A stretch of 47,837 nucleotides of DNA, from assembly GCF_023223645.1 (NCBI RefSeq), contig NZ_JALKBY010000018.1, positions 1 to 47,837 of the forward strand. Direction: 5' to 3'. Shown piece by piece: positions 27,185 to 35,575 of this stretch. A program made the translations under genes and the position numbers. Numbering within the stretch: the stretch's first letter is position 1; each line of letters starts with the position of its first letter. This DNA is from Natroniella sulfidigena (GTDB taxonomy: Bacteria; Bacillota; Halanaerobiia; Halobacteroidales; Halobacteroidaceae). The notes under the pieces were generated by a model that was not told where the DNA came from, did not search any database, and worked only from the letters and a program-made list of their open reading frames with translations.

Positions 27185-27674
27185 AAATGTATTTTATCAC
27201 TCCACAGGCCAGCCTTGGCCCTGCTGCTCCTGCTGGTTGGGTACGAAAGTCATTAGGATGCTTATGGATAATAACTGCTCTACCCACTACTTCATCAACT
27301 ATAAAACGATTAGTAAAGACTGTCATTTTAGCATAACCATTATTAGAAAAGAGATTTGGTAGATCCCCGGCATGATTACCATGGGGTTGATCATCTGGAT
27401 CATAATGCCCTCCTGCTTCTTGAAAGGGATCATCTGGATCAGTGACTGTACAATCTCCAATTTCATGAACATGAAAAGCATGCGGGCCAACAGGAGGTCT
27501 GTCATTTGTGGCTGGTTGATAATCTGGTAATCCTCTAACCTCAACTGAAACCATAGTTCCTCCTATTACTGGCCTAAAGTAAGCAACCCCTCTAATCTGT
27601 GGTGCTAATGGACCTCCTTTAATGTTGGCCCGAGCTACTCTTCTTCGTCTCCAAGCTCCTCTCATTCTACCCAT
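27183..27674 (-). CDS. Cu/Zn superoxide dismutase-like protein
   Basis: 163 residues of the SodC/YojM family. All metal ligands are present: His68 and His70 in AFHVHE, bridging His90 in GGHYDP, His98 and His101 with Asp104 in PHGNHAGDLPN, and His137 in VIIHKHPND. The disulfide Cys75 and Cys157 and the active-site Arg154 (GPRLACGVI) are also in place. It would convert superoxide to peroxide and oxygen. The N-terminus (MGRMRGAWRRRRVARANIKG) is strongly basic with no signal peptide, unusual for this normally exported enzyme. An odd find in an anaerobe. Ribosome site AGGAGGAG. Confidence 0.87.
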   Translation of the reverse strand: MGRMRGAWRRRRVARANIKGGPLAPQIRGVAYFRPVIGGTMVSVEVRGLPDYQPATNDRPPVGPHAFHVHEIGDCTVTDPDDPFQEAGGHYDPDDQPHGNHAGDLPNLFSNNGYAKMTVFTNRFIVDEVVGRAVIIHKHPNDFRTQPAGAAGPRLACGVIKYI

Positions 27675-27782
27675 TACTTCTCCTCCTTTCTTCTATTAAG
27701 CTATTAATATTTATATTCCAACTCAAACTAAAAAGTGTCCGAAGCGTAACTAAAAAAACTTTTAATTTTTTTGATTTTTTCA

Positions 27783-27811
27783 TTGACATTCTTAATTATT
27801 TTAGTTATACT
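27783..27811 (+). promoter_or_regulatory. Promoter of the CAU tRNA
   Basis: TTGACA at 27783-27788 and TATACT at 27806-27811, 17-base spacer. About 80 bases separate it from the tRNA, and a TAGTGACTAGTGATTAG repeat lies in between. Confidence 0.75.
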
Positions 27812-27894
27812 AATAAATGTCGTCAGAAATCAAAGCACTTATTAGTGACTAGTGATTAGTGACTGCCGATTAGTAAAACTGCTTAATATAATGT

Positions 27895-27971
27895 GGACCC
27901 GTAGCTCAGTTGGTCAGAGCCACCGGCTCATAACCGGTTAGTCGGGGGTTCAAATCCCTCCGGGTCCACCA
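27895..27971 (+). tRNA. tRNA with CAT anticodon (Ile2 or elongator Met)
   Basis: Acceptor GGACCCG/CGGGTCC, anticodon loop CTCATAA, A73, encoded CCA. G1-C72 excludes the initiator type. The overall form, GGACC start and GGCTCATAACC stem-loop, fits tRNA-Ile2 read after lysidine modification, but Met is not excluded. Confidence 0.92.
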
Positions 27972-28024
27972 ATAAAATTTGACAATTAAATTCTTTTATC
28001 CTATAATTATTAATGGATTGTTAC

Positions 28025-28052
28025 CCACTATTTTCCAACAATAGTGGTCTTT
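28025..28052 (+). terminator. Terminator after CAU tRNA
   Basis: CCACTATT-TTCCAAC-AATAGTGG followed by TCTTTCTG; a weak U tract. Confidence 0.55.
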
Positions 28053-28236
28053 CTGATTATACATATTCATTTCATAATTAACTCATCCTCTGAGTTTAAT
28101 TCATCCCTTAATTAATCTTAATCTATTTTTTTAATTTAATAGTCAGTAATAGTCAAATAAATAAATTTGACTTAATAACTTAATTAACTCATAGAATGTT
28201 TTGTTAGTACTAATTTTAAAAAAGGAGGGTTTAAAA

Positions 28237-29040
28237 ATGAACCAATCTTTTTTGAAGTATAAACAAAATATTTTGCGAGGAACATCTATTGTCTGTTTAT
28301 TTATAATTTGGTGGCTATTAGCTGAAGTTGGTCTTAAAAGTGATTTATTAGGCTTTGATACCACACGCTGGCCAACAGCTTGGCAAGTAATTCAAGCTGG
28401 CCATAACCTACTTACTGAACAACTCTCAACTATGATTAGGCATATTGGGAGTTCTTTATATCGAGTCTTAGTTGGCTTTATTTTAGCTGCAATTCTAGGC
28501 GTTCCTTTAGGTTTAGGTATTGGCTGGAATCAAATCATTAGAGATTTAACATTTCCTATTATTGAAATCCTAAGACCTATTCCACCCTTAGCTTGGATTC
28601 CAGTAATTTTAATTGCTTTTGGAACCAATACTACTATGATCTTTATTACTTTCATTGGTGCTTTCTTTCCAATCGTTTTAAATTCAATTTTAGGAGTTCA
28701 CTCTGTCGAAGAAGTTGAAGTTCGAGCTGCTGAAAGTTTAGGTGCTGATGGAATGATGGTTTTCAAAGAAGTTGTAATCCCTAAAGCCCTTCCGTCTATT
28801 TTTACTGGCTTAAGTGTTGGGATGGGAATTGCTTGGATTTCAATCGTCGCTGCCGAAATGATTGCAGGAAATTATGGATTAGGATATTTCATCTGGTCAA
28901 TGTATAATACCTTAAATTATTCCCAAGTTGTAATTGGTATGATCTTATTAGGAATCTTGGGTTATTTGTGTAGTACAATCATCCGTTATTTAGGAGTTAA
29001 ATTAACCCCTTGGACCAAATTTCAGGGAGGTGACAAATAA
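28237..29040 (+). CDS. ABC transporter permease (NitT/TauT, SsuC-like)
   Basis: 267 residues with about six membrane helices. The cytoplasmic EAA loop reads EVRAAESLGADGMMVFKEVVIPKALPSIFTG. The family segment PIIEILRPIPPLAWIPVILIAFG is typical of SsuC/TauC/NrtB. It forms the membrane channel for an anion such as a sulfonate, taurine or nitrate. The ATG at 28237 has AAAGGAGGG before it; an upstream in-frame start lacks one. First of three importer genes. TTGTTAGTACTAA lies about 25-35 bases before the ATG. Confidence 0.9.
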   Translation: MNQSFLKYKQNILRGTSIVCLFIIWWLLAEVGLKSDLLGFDTTRWPTAWQVIQAGHNLLTEQLSTMIRHIGSSLYRVLVGFILAAILGVPLGLGIGWNQIIRDLTFPIIEILRPIPPLAWIPVILIAFGTNTTMIFITFIGAFFPIVLNSILGVHSVEEVEVRAAESLGADGMMVFKEVVIPKALPSIFTGLSVGMGIAWISIVAAEMIAGNYGLGYFIWSMYNTLNYSQVVIGMILLGILGYLCSTIIRYLGVKLTPWTKFQGGDK

Positions 29041-29042
29041 CT

Positions 29043-29837
29043 ATGATTGAGTTTAAAAATGTAGATAAAATCTATCAAACACCTGAAGGTGAGCCATTTC
29101 CAGCAGTCAAAAACATCTCTTTGACAATCAATGAAGGAGAATTTGTTACTATACTTGGCCCTAGTGGTTGTGGTAAATCTACCTCTTTAAGAATGTTAGC
29201 TGGATTTGAAAAACCTACTAGTGGAGAGGTTCTAATTGACGATTCTCCAGTTGGCGAACCTAATAGCAATCGTGCTGTAGTATTTCAAGATAACAGTGCT
29301 CTGTTTGAATGGAAAACGGTTAAAGAAAATGTAATGTTTGGCCCTTTAGCCTGTGGTAAGGATCCTGCAGAAGCTAAAGAGATTGCTGAAAAAAATCTTG
29401 CTTTAGTAGGCTTGTTAGATCACTTAGAACAATATCCTGCCCAACTTTCTGGAGGGATGCAGCAAAGGGTCTTGATTGCTCGTGCTTTAGCTAATAATCC
29501 CGATATATTATTAATGGATGAACCATTTGGAGCTCTTGATGCTTTAACTAAGACATTATTACAAGAGAAATTACTTGAGATTTGGCAAGAATCGGATATA
29601 ACCATCTATTTTATTACTCATGATGTAGAGGAAGCTGTATTTTTAAGCCAATCAATTCATGTTATGACAGCACACCCTGGTTCTATTAAACAGAGCTGGG
29701 AAAATAATTTGCCTTATCCCCGTGATCTTGAATTAAGAGAATCCGAAGAATTTAGAAACCTCAAAAATGAAGTCTTAGAAGCAATTTATGAAGAATCAGT
29801 AACTGCTGCTCAGCAAAAGATAGCTCAAATTATTTAA
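29043..29837 (+). CDS. ABC transporter ATP-binding protein (SsuB/TauB-like)
   Basis: 264 residues. Walker A GPSGCGKST, Q-loop VVFQDNSALF, signature LSGGMQQRV, Walker B LLMDEPFGALD and the switch His in FITHDVEEA are all present, so it should be an active ATPase. Starts three bases after the permease stop, with GGAGGTGAC in the end of that gene as ribosome site. Powers uptake through the preceding permease. Confidence 0.94.
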   Translation: MIEFKNVDKIYQTPEGEPFPAVKNISLTINEGEFVTILGPSGCGKSTSLRMLAGFEKPTSGEVLIDDSPVGEPNSNRAVVFQDNSALFEWKTVKENVMFGPLACGKDPAEAKEIAEKNLALVGLLDHLEQYPAQLSGGMQQRVLIARALANNPDILLMDEPFGALDALTKTLLQEKLLEIWQESDITIYFITHDVEEAVFLSQSIHVMTAHPGSIKQSWENNLPYPRDLELRESEEFRNLKNEVLEAIYEESVTAAQQKIAQII

Positions 29838-29892
29838 GTTATTCTTTTCTTCTTTTAGCTGGTTAAGACTACTATCTAAAGGAGGGAGCATA

Positions 29893-30918
29893 ATGTTTAA
29901 TTCATTTAATAAATCAAGTTTGTTGTGGAGTTTAATCTTAATTGTAGGATTATTGCTTGCTGCTGGGTGTGGAGCACCTGCTGAAGATGAGCTAGGAGTT
30001 GCTTTTCAACCTCACTACTATCCTGCTGCAAGTGGGATTTTAAGTAATAGTCAGGATATCGACCATTTAAATGATGAACTAGAGGTTAATTACAGCAGTT
30101 ATTTATCCGGTTCTGATATGATCAGTAGTATGATTGCCCAGGATCAAACAATCGGTTATATGGGAGATATGCCTGGATTAGTAGCTGCAGATAATGAGCA
30201 ATTAGAAGGGGTAATTGTTGCTAAAGATGTTTGGTCTCCAGGAGCAACAACTTCAATTGTCACTCGTAAAGGAGAGTTCGACTCTGTCAAAGATTTAGAT
30301 AATTCAGATACAGAAATCAGAGTTAATCATTACAGTTATTCACATCGTTTTATGCTCCATGTCATGGAAGATGAAGGGTTTGAAGTTCTAAACCCCGATG
30401 ACTTATTAGATGGTTCTCCTAATACCATGTTAACTCAATTAGAAAATGGTGATATTGATGCTGCAGTTGTGTGGGAGCCATTCGTATCTGAAATACTAGA
30501 ACGTAGCAAGGAAGTTTCTGATTTCGAGGCAGAAGTTTTATCCACTGGAAAAGATTATCCAAATTTTGAAGATCTATCAGTAGTAGTCGCTCATCCAGAT
30601 ACTTTAGATAATAATCCAGAAACTGTCGTTGCTTGGTTAAAGAATCATTTAAAGATGCAAGAAATTGTTAATAATGAGCCAGAAAAAGCTATTGAATTAC
30701 TATCTAAGCCACATACTTCTTACTCTAATTGGATTGCTGAAAGAAGTTTAGAGACTTTTGGTGAAGTTGATGCTTATTTATCTGATAGAGACAGAGAAGT
30801 TTTAGAGGATGGTACTGCCTTCTTACAAGAACATGACATCATTTCAGATGATTTCAATTTAGAAGAACAGATTGATATGTCCTACTTAGAACAGGCACTT
30901 GCAGAATTAGAAGAATAA
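29893..30918 (+). CDS. ABC substrate-binding lipoprotein (NitT/TauT type)
   Basis: 341 residues. N-terminal signal (about residues 10-25) ends in lipobox LLAAGC, so Cys26 should be lipidated and the protein anchored outside the membrane. Two lobes follow with GYMGDMPGLVAADN, AKDVWSPGATTSIV and DAAVVWEPFVSEI typical of SsuA/TauA/NrtA binding proteins. The ligand cannot be told from sequence. The mature part is very acidic, as expected for an extracellular protein of a halophile. Ribosome site AAAGGAGGGAGCATA. Confidence 0.9.
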   Translation: MFNSFNKSSLLWSLILIVGLLLAAGCGAPAEDELGVAFQPHYYPAASGILSNSQDIDHLNDELEVNYSSYLSGSDMISSMIAQDQTIGYMGDMPGLVAADNEQLEGVIVAKDVWSPGATTSIVTRKGEFDSVKDLDNSDTEIRVNHYSYSHRFMLHVMEDEGFEVLNPDDLLDGSPNTMLTQLENGDIDAAVVWEPFVSEILERSKEVSDFEAEVLSTGKDYPNFEDLSVVVAHPDTLDNNPETVVAWLKNHLKMQEIVNNEPEKAIELLSKPHTSYSNWIAERSLETFGEVDAYLSDRDREVLEDGTAFLQEHDIISDDFNLEEQIDMSYLEQALAELEE

Positions 30919-30991
30919 ATTAACTTTTATTTAAAACCCCATAATTTTCTTTCTATTTACAGGCTAAGTAAAATCTCTAGGAGGGATCAAA

Positions 30992-31732
30992 ATGCTAGTC
31001 ATCCTATTTATCTGTTCAATCTTGATTGGTTTATCAATTGGCATGATAGGTATGGGTGGGGTATTTTTAACTCCAACATTAATCTTGTTACTTGAGTTAC
31101 CAATCTCAACTGCTATGGGAACCTCTTTAGCCACTTTTATCGGCACTGGGTTATTGGGAAGTTATATCTATCATCAAGAAGGAAATATTAACTGGTCTGC
31201 TGCTTTATTATTGGGGAGTACTAGCATCATTGGAGCAATAATTGGATCTCAACTCAATTTAGCTATTTCCGAAAAAGTATTACAGTCAATTTTAGCTATT
31301 TTTCTAGCTTTAGTTGGTCTTAGTATACTTTCAAGAGAAAAATTTCCTATCCTAAATTCTAATTACTCATCTCAACTAACTACTAAGCTAAATAAAGTAA
31401 CCTTTTCTCTACTTGGAGTCAGCGTTGGTATCACCTCTGGATTATTAGGAGTAGGAGGGCCTGTTTTATTGGTTCCCATTCTAGTTTTATTAGGTTGGCC
31501 GATGTTAACAGCAGTAGGAGTCAGCCAAGTAGTCAGCGTTTTTGCTGCAGTTTCTGGAACAACTAACTACTTGCTAGCAGACAACGTTAAAATTAGATTA
31601 GCAATCTTACTCTTAACTGGAGAATTAATCGGCGTCTTGAACGGTGGTTATTTGGCCCATCGACTCAATAATAAATACCTTAAACTGATTTTGAGTTGTT
31701 CTTTAATTGGTCTCAGTATTTACTTTTTATAA
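30992..31732 (+). CDS. TauE/SafE family membrane protein
   Basis: 246 residues with eight hydrophobic segments in two repeated halves. Each half has the family glycine-rich motif: GMIGMGGVFLTPTLILL near the N-terminus and GLLGVGGPVLLVPILVLLG in the second half. Such proteins are proposed exporters of sulfite, sulfoacetate or other organosulfur anions. Position after a NitT/TauT-type importer suggests sulfonate use, with the C1/C2 sulfonate's sulfite as the exported product, but no desulfonating enzyme is seen here. Ribosome site TAGGAGGGATCAAA. Confidence 0.87.
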   Translation: MLVILFICSILIGLSIGMIGMGGVFLTPTLILLLELPISTAMGTSLATFIGTGLLGSYIYHQEGNINWSAALLLGSTSIIGAIIGSQLNLAISEKVLQSILAIFLALVGLSILSREKFPILNSNYSSQLTTKLNKVTFSLLGVSVGITSGLLGVGGPVLLVPILVLLGWPMLTAVGVSQVVSVFAAVSGTTNYLLADNVKIRLAILLLTGELIGVLNGGYLAHRLNNKYLKLILSCSLIGLSIYFL

Positions 31733-31744
31733 ATTTTTAAGCTA

Positions 31745-31956
31745 TATTGATATAAAGTGTCACTTTTTAAATTGAAATGTAGTGTCAGACCCATGTGTCT
31801 GACCACGGGTTAACAAGGGCGAACACACGGGTTCGCCCCTACGAGAAAGGCAAGATCTCATGTAAGGACAGGTCTCTGTGCCTGTCCCTACGGTCGACCA
31901 CGGAGAGTCGACCTTACGTTTTCACAATATCAAAAGTGCCACATTATCGTAATAAA
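31745..31956. repeat. MITE-like element C with four inner hairpins
   Basis: Ends GATATAAAGTGTCACTTTTT and AAAAGTGCCACATTATCG match those of element A. Inside are four hairpins in a row: CAGACCCATGTGTCTG, GGGCGAACACACGGGTTCGC, GGACAGGTCTCTGTGCCTGT and GGTCGACCACGGAGAGTCGA. GC content is well above its surroundings. It fills the gap between the convergent TauE and 267-residue protein genes. No convincing gene. Confidence 0.6.
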
Positions 31957-31964
31957 ACATGCAT

Positions 31965-32768
31965 TCACTCTATATTTAATACTCGATTACACTGATCATC
32001 ACAGGAATTACAAATCCTTTTATTATCCTTTAATGCTGGCTCCCCTTTGAGCCCTTTAATTAAAGCCAGAGTTTCTTTGACTTCTTCTTCTGAACCTTCA
32101 ACAGCTAAAGTCACTGCTCCAGTTGAACCTCCCACTCCTCCTGCAGCAATCTGCTCTGCCTTAACTCCAGTCAAGACCTCCAATGCTTCTAATTCAGTAA
32201 TAATCTTACCACTACTGATTGGAATTAAACCTGCTTTCATTCCTAACGAATAGTCAACCTGCTCAATCCCTACCATTTTACTGGCTCGTTGGACTGAATC
32301 TATCCTCTTCTCTAAACCAACTGGGATAATTAACTGAGCACCTCTAGCTACTAAAGTCCCTAGTGAAAAACCAACTGTTCCCCCTTCAGGATGAGCTGCT
32401 AATACTCCTGCTACTCCTTGATCATCAAAGGCGTTAGCCCCTTTGATAAAGACATCTTGACTCCCAAAAGAATCTAATAAATCTAACCAATCTTCTTCTC
32501 CCGCTTGACCTGCTTCTAGAGTAAGAGGCTTAACTCTTTGTTCAGGATCAGTAACACAAGAAAGACCTTGATTTATAGTCCCTGCTGTATAATACTCTTT
32601 TCTTAACTTCTTGCCTGTTAGCTCTTCTGCTACATAACCATTAGTTGTTCCTCCAGCTACAATAATTTTATGACTCTTTAAAGCTTTCTTTACCTCTGGC
32701 AATTCCTTAACTGCCTTGGCAATCAATCGCTTCGATTCTGGAACTGTCAAAGTAAATGTCGCTAGCAT
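31965..32768 (-). CDS. Conserved protein of unknown function, 267 residues
   Basis: I do not recognise a named family. The N-terminal half has AVKELPEVKKALKSHKIIVAGGTTNGYVAEEL, then QDVFIKGANAFDDQGVAGVLAAHPEGGTVGF, a glycine-rich stretch suggesting a nucleotide or metabolite pocket. A second region, QIAAGGVGGSTGAVTLAVEGSEEEVKETL, looks like a compact alpha/beta repeat. The extreme C-terminus carries three Cys in ICNSCDDQCNR (C-x2-C-x3-C), a possible metal or Fe-S site. The ATG has AAAGGAGATAAG. Downstream of yccF on the same strand; stop TGA. Cytoplasmic, no membrane segment. Confidence 0.75.
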   Translation of the reverse strand: MLATFTLTVPESKRLIAKAVKELPEVKKALKSHKIIVAGGTTNGYVAEELTGKKLRKEYYTAGTINQGLSCVTDPEQRVKPLTLEAGQAGEEDWLDLLDSFGSQDVFIKGANAFDDQGVAGVLAAHPEGGTVGFSLGTLVARGAQLIIPVGLEKRIDSVQRASKMVGIEQVDYSLGMKAGLIPISSGKIITELEALEVLTGVKAEQIAAGGVGGSTGAVTLAVEGSEEEVKETLALIKGLKGEPALKDNKRICNSCDDQCNRVLNIE

Positions 32769-32796
32769 AACTTATCTCCTTTCCTTTATAGTTAAA

Positions 32797-33171
32797 TTAA
32801 TACCTTTTATAACTTTTACTAAATGGGGTAAAAGCCAAAGAAGCAAGCTTTAAATGTTGCTTGGCAAAAGGCAAACCAATGATAGTAATTCCAAATACAA
32901 CTGCTAATATTAAATGGGTCAAAGCAGTCCAAATCCCTCCAAATAATAACCAGACCAAATTCATCAATAATGGTAAAAAGCCTGTAGTATGACTAGTCGG
33001 AACAATTCGTTTTCCAAAAGGCCAAGCAGCTACCAATGATAATTTAATAACTTGAATCCCAAATGGAATACCTACTACCGTCAAGCATAAAGCAATTCCC
33101 CCTATTAAATATTCAAGTAAGATTGCCCAACCACCCAATATAAACCAGATTAGATTCCCTACAAGTTTCAT
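32797..33171 (-). CDS. YccF domain membrane protein
   Basis: 124 residues with four hydrophobic segments arranged as two similar halves (GGIALCLTVVGIPFGIQVIKLS and VFGITIIGLPFAKQHLKL), the duplicated YccF (DUF307) domain. Function of the family is unknown. Ribosome site AGGAGAAATAG. Probably cotranscribed with the 267-residue gene that follows, separated by 28 bases. Confidence 0.85.
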   Translation of the reverse strand: MKLVGNLIWFILGGWAILLEYLIGGIALCLTVVGIPFGIQVIKLSLVAAWPFGKRIVPTSHTTGFLPLLMNLVWLLFGGIWTALTHLILAVVFGITIIGLPFAKQHLKLASLAFTPFSKSYKRY

Positions 33172-33257
33172 CTATTTCTCCTTTCTATCCAATAATTAAT
33201 TACTAAATATTATAGTTTGTTTTAAAACCCTTACTATTATTATAACATAATTAAATC

Positions 33258-33291
33258 AAAAAAGTAGAGGTAATCAATCCCTCTACTTTTA
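33258..33291 (-). terminator. Terminator of the methylamine operon
   Basis: On the minus strand AAAAGTAGAGG pairs with CCTCTACTTTT, running into TTTTTTGA, after the flavoprotein gene stop. Confidence 0.8.
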
Positions 33292-33340
33292 ACTGCTATT
33301 CCAATTATTATATATTTTCTTCTTTTGAAAATTAACTTAA

Positions 33341-33937
33341 TCAGTTCAAAATTTCATTGCCTAATAAAACTAATCTCTGCCCTAAATTTTTAGCTAAATT
33401 AATCGCTTTATGATCATCTTTAATTTGTCTCCAGCCATCTTCTATCTCAGCAGTTCCAATTACCAGATTAGATTCTGTTTGAGCTTGACCAGTCGGGCCA
33501 ACAATTATCATCCCATGCAATAAGCCAAAACGATGAATTGTCTCAATTGTACTTTGAGCACCACCATGATTTAAACCTGAAGTTGCAAGTGCTCCTAATA
33601 AGGTATTCTTTAAAGTATGAGCATCCATCTTTAAACAACGGCTTCGATCCATAAAATTCTTTAAAATAGCAGTTACCGTTCCAAAATAAGATGGTGAAGC
33701 AATCAACAATCCATCAGCCTCAATAACGTTTTGTGATAACTCTTCTAAATCATCTTCTAATATACACTCCTTCTTTTGCAAACAATGATTACACCCCTGA
33801 CAATCTTCTAAATTATAATCAGCCAAATGAATTATATCTGTTTCTACTCCTTGGTTATTTGCAGCTTGCAGTGCCTCTTCTAATAAATAATGAGTTCCTC
33901 TCTTGACAGGACTTCCTGAAATCCCTAAAACCTTCAT
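33341..33937 (-). CDS. Iron-sulfur flavoprotein (Isf-like) NAD(P)H:FMN-type reductase
   Basis: 198 residues. A flavodoxin-like FMN fold opens with VLGISGSPVKRGTHYLLEEAL and includes SPSYFGTVTAILKNFMDRS. Between them is a compact cysteine motif, Cys46, Cys49, Cys52 and Cys58 (DCQGCNHCLQKKEC, C-x2-C-x2-C-x5-C), which in archaeal Isf binds a [4Fe-4S] cluster. Isf passes electrons from ferredoxin. Last gene of the mtbB-mtbC-methyltransferase run, 19 bases after it, so a redox job in methyl transfer or corrinoid reactivation is an inference from position. Stop TGA, followed by a terminator. Confidence 0.82.
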   Translation of the reverse strand: MKVLGISGSPVKRGTHYLLEEALQAANNQGVETDIIHLADYNLEDCQGCNHCLQKKECILEDDLEELSQNVIEADGLLIASPSYFGTVTAILKNFMDRSRCLKMDAHTLKNTLLGALATSGLNHGGAQSTIETIHRFGLLHGMIIVGPTGQAQTESNLVIGTAEIEDGWRQIKDDHKAINLAKNLGQRLVLLGNEILN

Positions 33938-33956
33938 CTCATTCCTCCCTTATTTA

Positions 33957-34745
33957 CTATTCCTTACTTTTAACAGTTTGAATATAATTAGCACAATACT
34001 GATCATTACCTAATAAAGTATCAGCGGCAGTTAATAATGCCATAATCTTTGGATCTAATGGATCTATAATAGCACTATCTAGCCCTCTACTCATTGCTAA
34101 TATTAAAAAAGTTCTATTTAATAATTGTCTTTCAGGCAATCCATGGGAAATATTACTCAATCCACAAGTAATATGAACCTCCTCATAATCTTTTTTAATC
34201 TCTTCAACAGCATCTAAAATATGCTGTCCTACTTCTTGATCAGTACCAATTGGCTGAATAATTGGATCTACAAAAATATCTTCTTCAGCAATTCCAGAAG
34301 TCGTTAAATCTTCAATTAGCTTGCTACCTACTTTAATTCTATCTTCTGCTCCCTTAGGCATTCCATCATCATCCATTACTAAAGCAACTACTCTTGCATC
34401 ATGCTCCTTAATTATTTCTAAAGTTTCAGCAAATCTTTCCTCTTCAGCAGTAATAGAGTTAACTAAAGCTCTACCTTCATGGGCTGCTAATCCTCTTTTT
34501 AATGCTTTAGTGTTAGGTGTATCTACACATAATGGCACATCCACTACTTCTTGTACTATATTTACTAACCATTCTAATGCTTCAGGCTCCTCCTTAAGTA
34601 AAGTACCACAGTTAACATCAATATAATCTGCTCCTGCTTCTTCTTGCTTCTTAGCTAAATCTTGAATCAGTTCTACATCTCGCCCTTTAACTGCTGACTC
34701 TAATCCATCTCTACTAGTGTTGATTAATTCTCCAATAATTATCAT
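33957..34745 (-). CDS. Methyltetrahydrofolate:corrinoid methyltransferase (MtgA/AcsE type)
   Basis: 262 residues, a pterin-binding TIM barrel. N-terminal IIIGELINTSRDGLESAV, then AGADYIDVNCGTLLKEEPE, DTPNTKALKRGL, NSITAEEERF, and THITCGLSNISHGLPERQLLNRTF-like ending segment with the Asn and Asp positions of AcsE/MtgA. In bacteria lacking coenzyme M it would take the methyl group from MtbC's cobalamin and pass it to tetrahydrofolate, feeding the Wood-Ljungdahl route. Ribosome site AAGGAGGGAGAATA. Stop is TAG followed at once by TAA. Confidence 0.88.
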   Translation of the reverse strand: MIIIGELINTSRDGLESAVKGRDVELIQDLAKKQEEAGADYIDVNCGTLLKEEPEALEWLVNIVQEVVDVPLCVDTPNTKALKRGLAAHEGRALVNSITAEEERFAETLEIIKEHDARVVALVMDDDGMPKGAEDRIKVGSKLIEDLTTSGIAEEDIFVDPIIQPIGTDQEVGQHILDAVEEIKKDYEEVHITCGLSNISHGLPERQLLNRTFLILAMSRGLDSAIIDPLDPKIMALLTAADTLLGNDQYCANYIQTVKSKE

Positions 34746-34778
34746 TATTCTCCCTCCTTAAAGTTTGTTATTATAGAA

Positions 34779-34813
34779 CAAGTAGTGCCAATATTTAATA
34801 TTAGCACTACTTG
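34779..34813 (-). promoter_or_regulatory. Intercistronic hairpin between mtbC and methyltransferase gene
   Basis: CAAGTAGTGC and GCACTACTTG form a perfect 10-base stem; inner AATATT words extend it. No U tract on the minus side, so it may stabilise or process mRNA, or attenuate. Confidence 0.6.
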
Positions 34814-34847
34814 AATTTTTCACTGAATCTTTTAAATAAATTAAATT

Positions 34848-35492
34848 TTAATCTACTAATTCTTTAATCTTACTAACTGCTTCATTTGCATTTTCTGCAT
34901 AGCCATCTGCTCCAATCTTATCAGCCCAACGTTTTGTAACTGGACCACCGCCAACCATTACTTTAAATTCCCCTCTTAAATCCTCTTCATCTAAGGTCTT
35001 TAATAACTCTTCACTAACACCCATAGTTGTAGTTAATAGGGCACTAGTTCCAATAATATCTGCATCAACTTCCTTGGCTGTTTCAATAAAATCTTCTACA
35101 GCAACATCAGTTCCCAAATCATGAACCTCAATTCCATTTGCCTCTAAAATAGAAGCAACAATTCCCTTTCCAATATCATGTACATCACCTTGAACTGTTC
35201 CTAATACAACCTTAATACTCTCTTCAGATTCTGAACCTTGTTCTGCAGCTGCTTCTTTTAAGATAGCAGTAGCTGACTTCATTGCTTCAGCACAGCCCAT
35301 TAACTGTGGTAAAAATAACTCACCCCTATCAAATAACCTACCAACTTCATTTATTCCAGCAGTATATCCCTTTTCTATCATTTCTAAAGGAGCAATTCCC
35401 TCATCAAGTGCAATCTGAGCAAGTTCCTCTGCTCGCTCTACATCAGCATCACAAATAGCATCTGCCGCTTTCTCAAACAACTCATTACTCAT
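34848..35492 (-). CDS. mtbC: Dimethylamine corrinoid protein MtbC
   Basis: 214 residues from MSNELFEKAA, chosen because AGGAGGGATTTTA precedes it. Residues 1-85 are the helical cap domain of B12-binding methyl carriers; residues 93-214 are the Rossmann B12-binding domain with Asp103, His105 and Gly108 in DVHDIG, the lower axial cobalt ligand motif. TSALLTTTMGV and VMVGGGPVTKRWADKIGADGYA complete the cobalamin site. It accepts a methyl group from MtbB and hands it to the next enzyme. 83 bases downstream of mtbB. Confidence 0.92.
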   Translation of the reverse strand: MSNELFEKAADAICDADVERAEELAQIALDEGIAPLEMIEKGYTAGINEVGRLFDRGELFLPQLMGCAEAMKSATAILKEAAAEQGSESEESIKVVLGTVQGDVHDIGKGIVASILEANGIEVHDLGTDVAVEDFIETAKEVDADIIGTSALLTTTMGVSEELLKTLDEEDLRGEFKVMVGGGPVTKRWADKIGADGYAENANEAVSKIKELVD

Positions 35493-35575
35493 TAAAATCC
35501 CTCCTAACATTTATTTGTAATTATCAGTTTTTTCAGAAAATTAAAGCCGAAAGAGTACTTAACTCTATTTATCAT

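Noticed and set aside
27895-27971. Initiator tRNA-Met
   Set aside because: G1-C72 pairs normally and the anticodon stem lacks the three G-C pairs pattern of initiators in the required position.
31795-31995. Open frame of 66 codons on the plus strand
   Set aside because: It lies fully within the palindromic element C and a convergent gene's end; no family resemblance.
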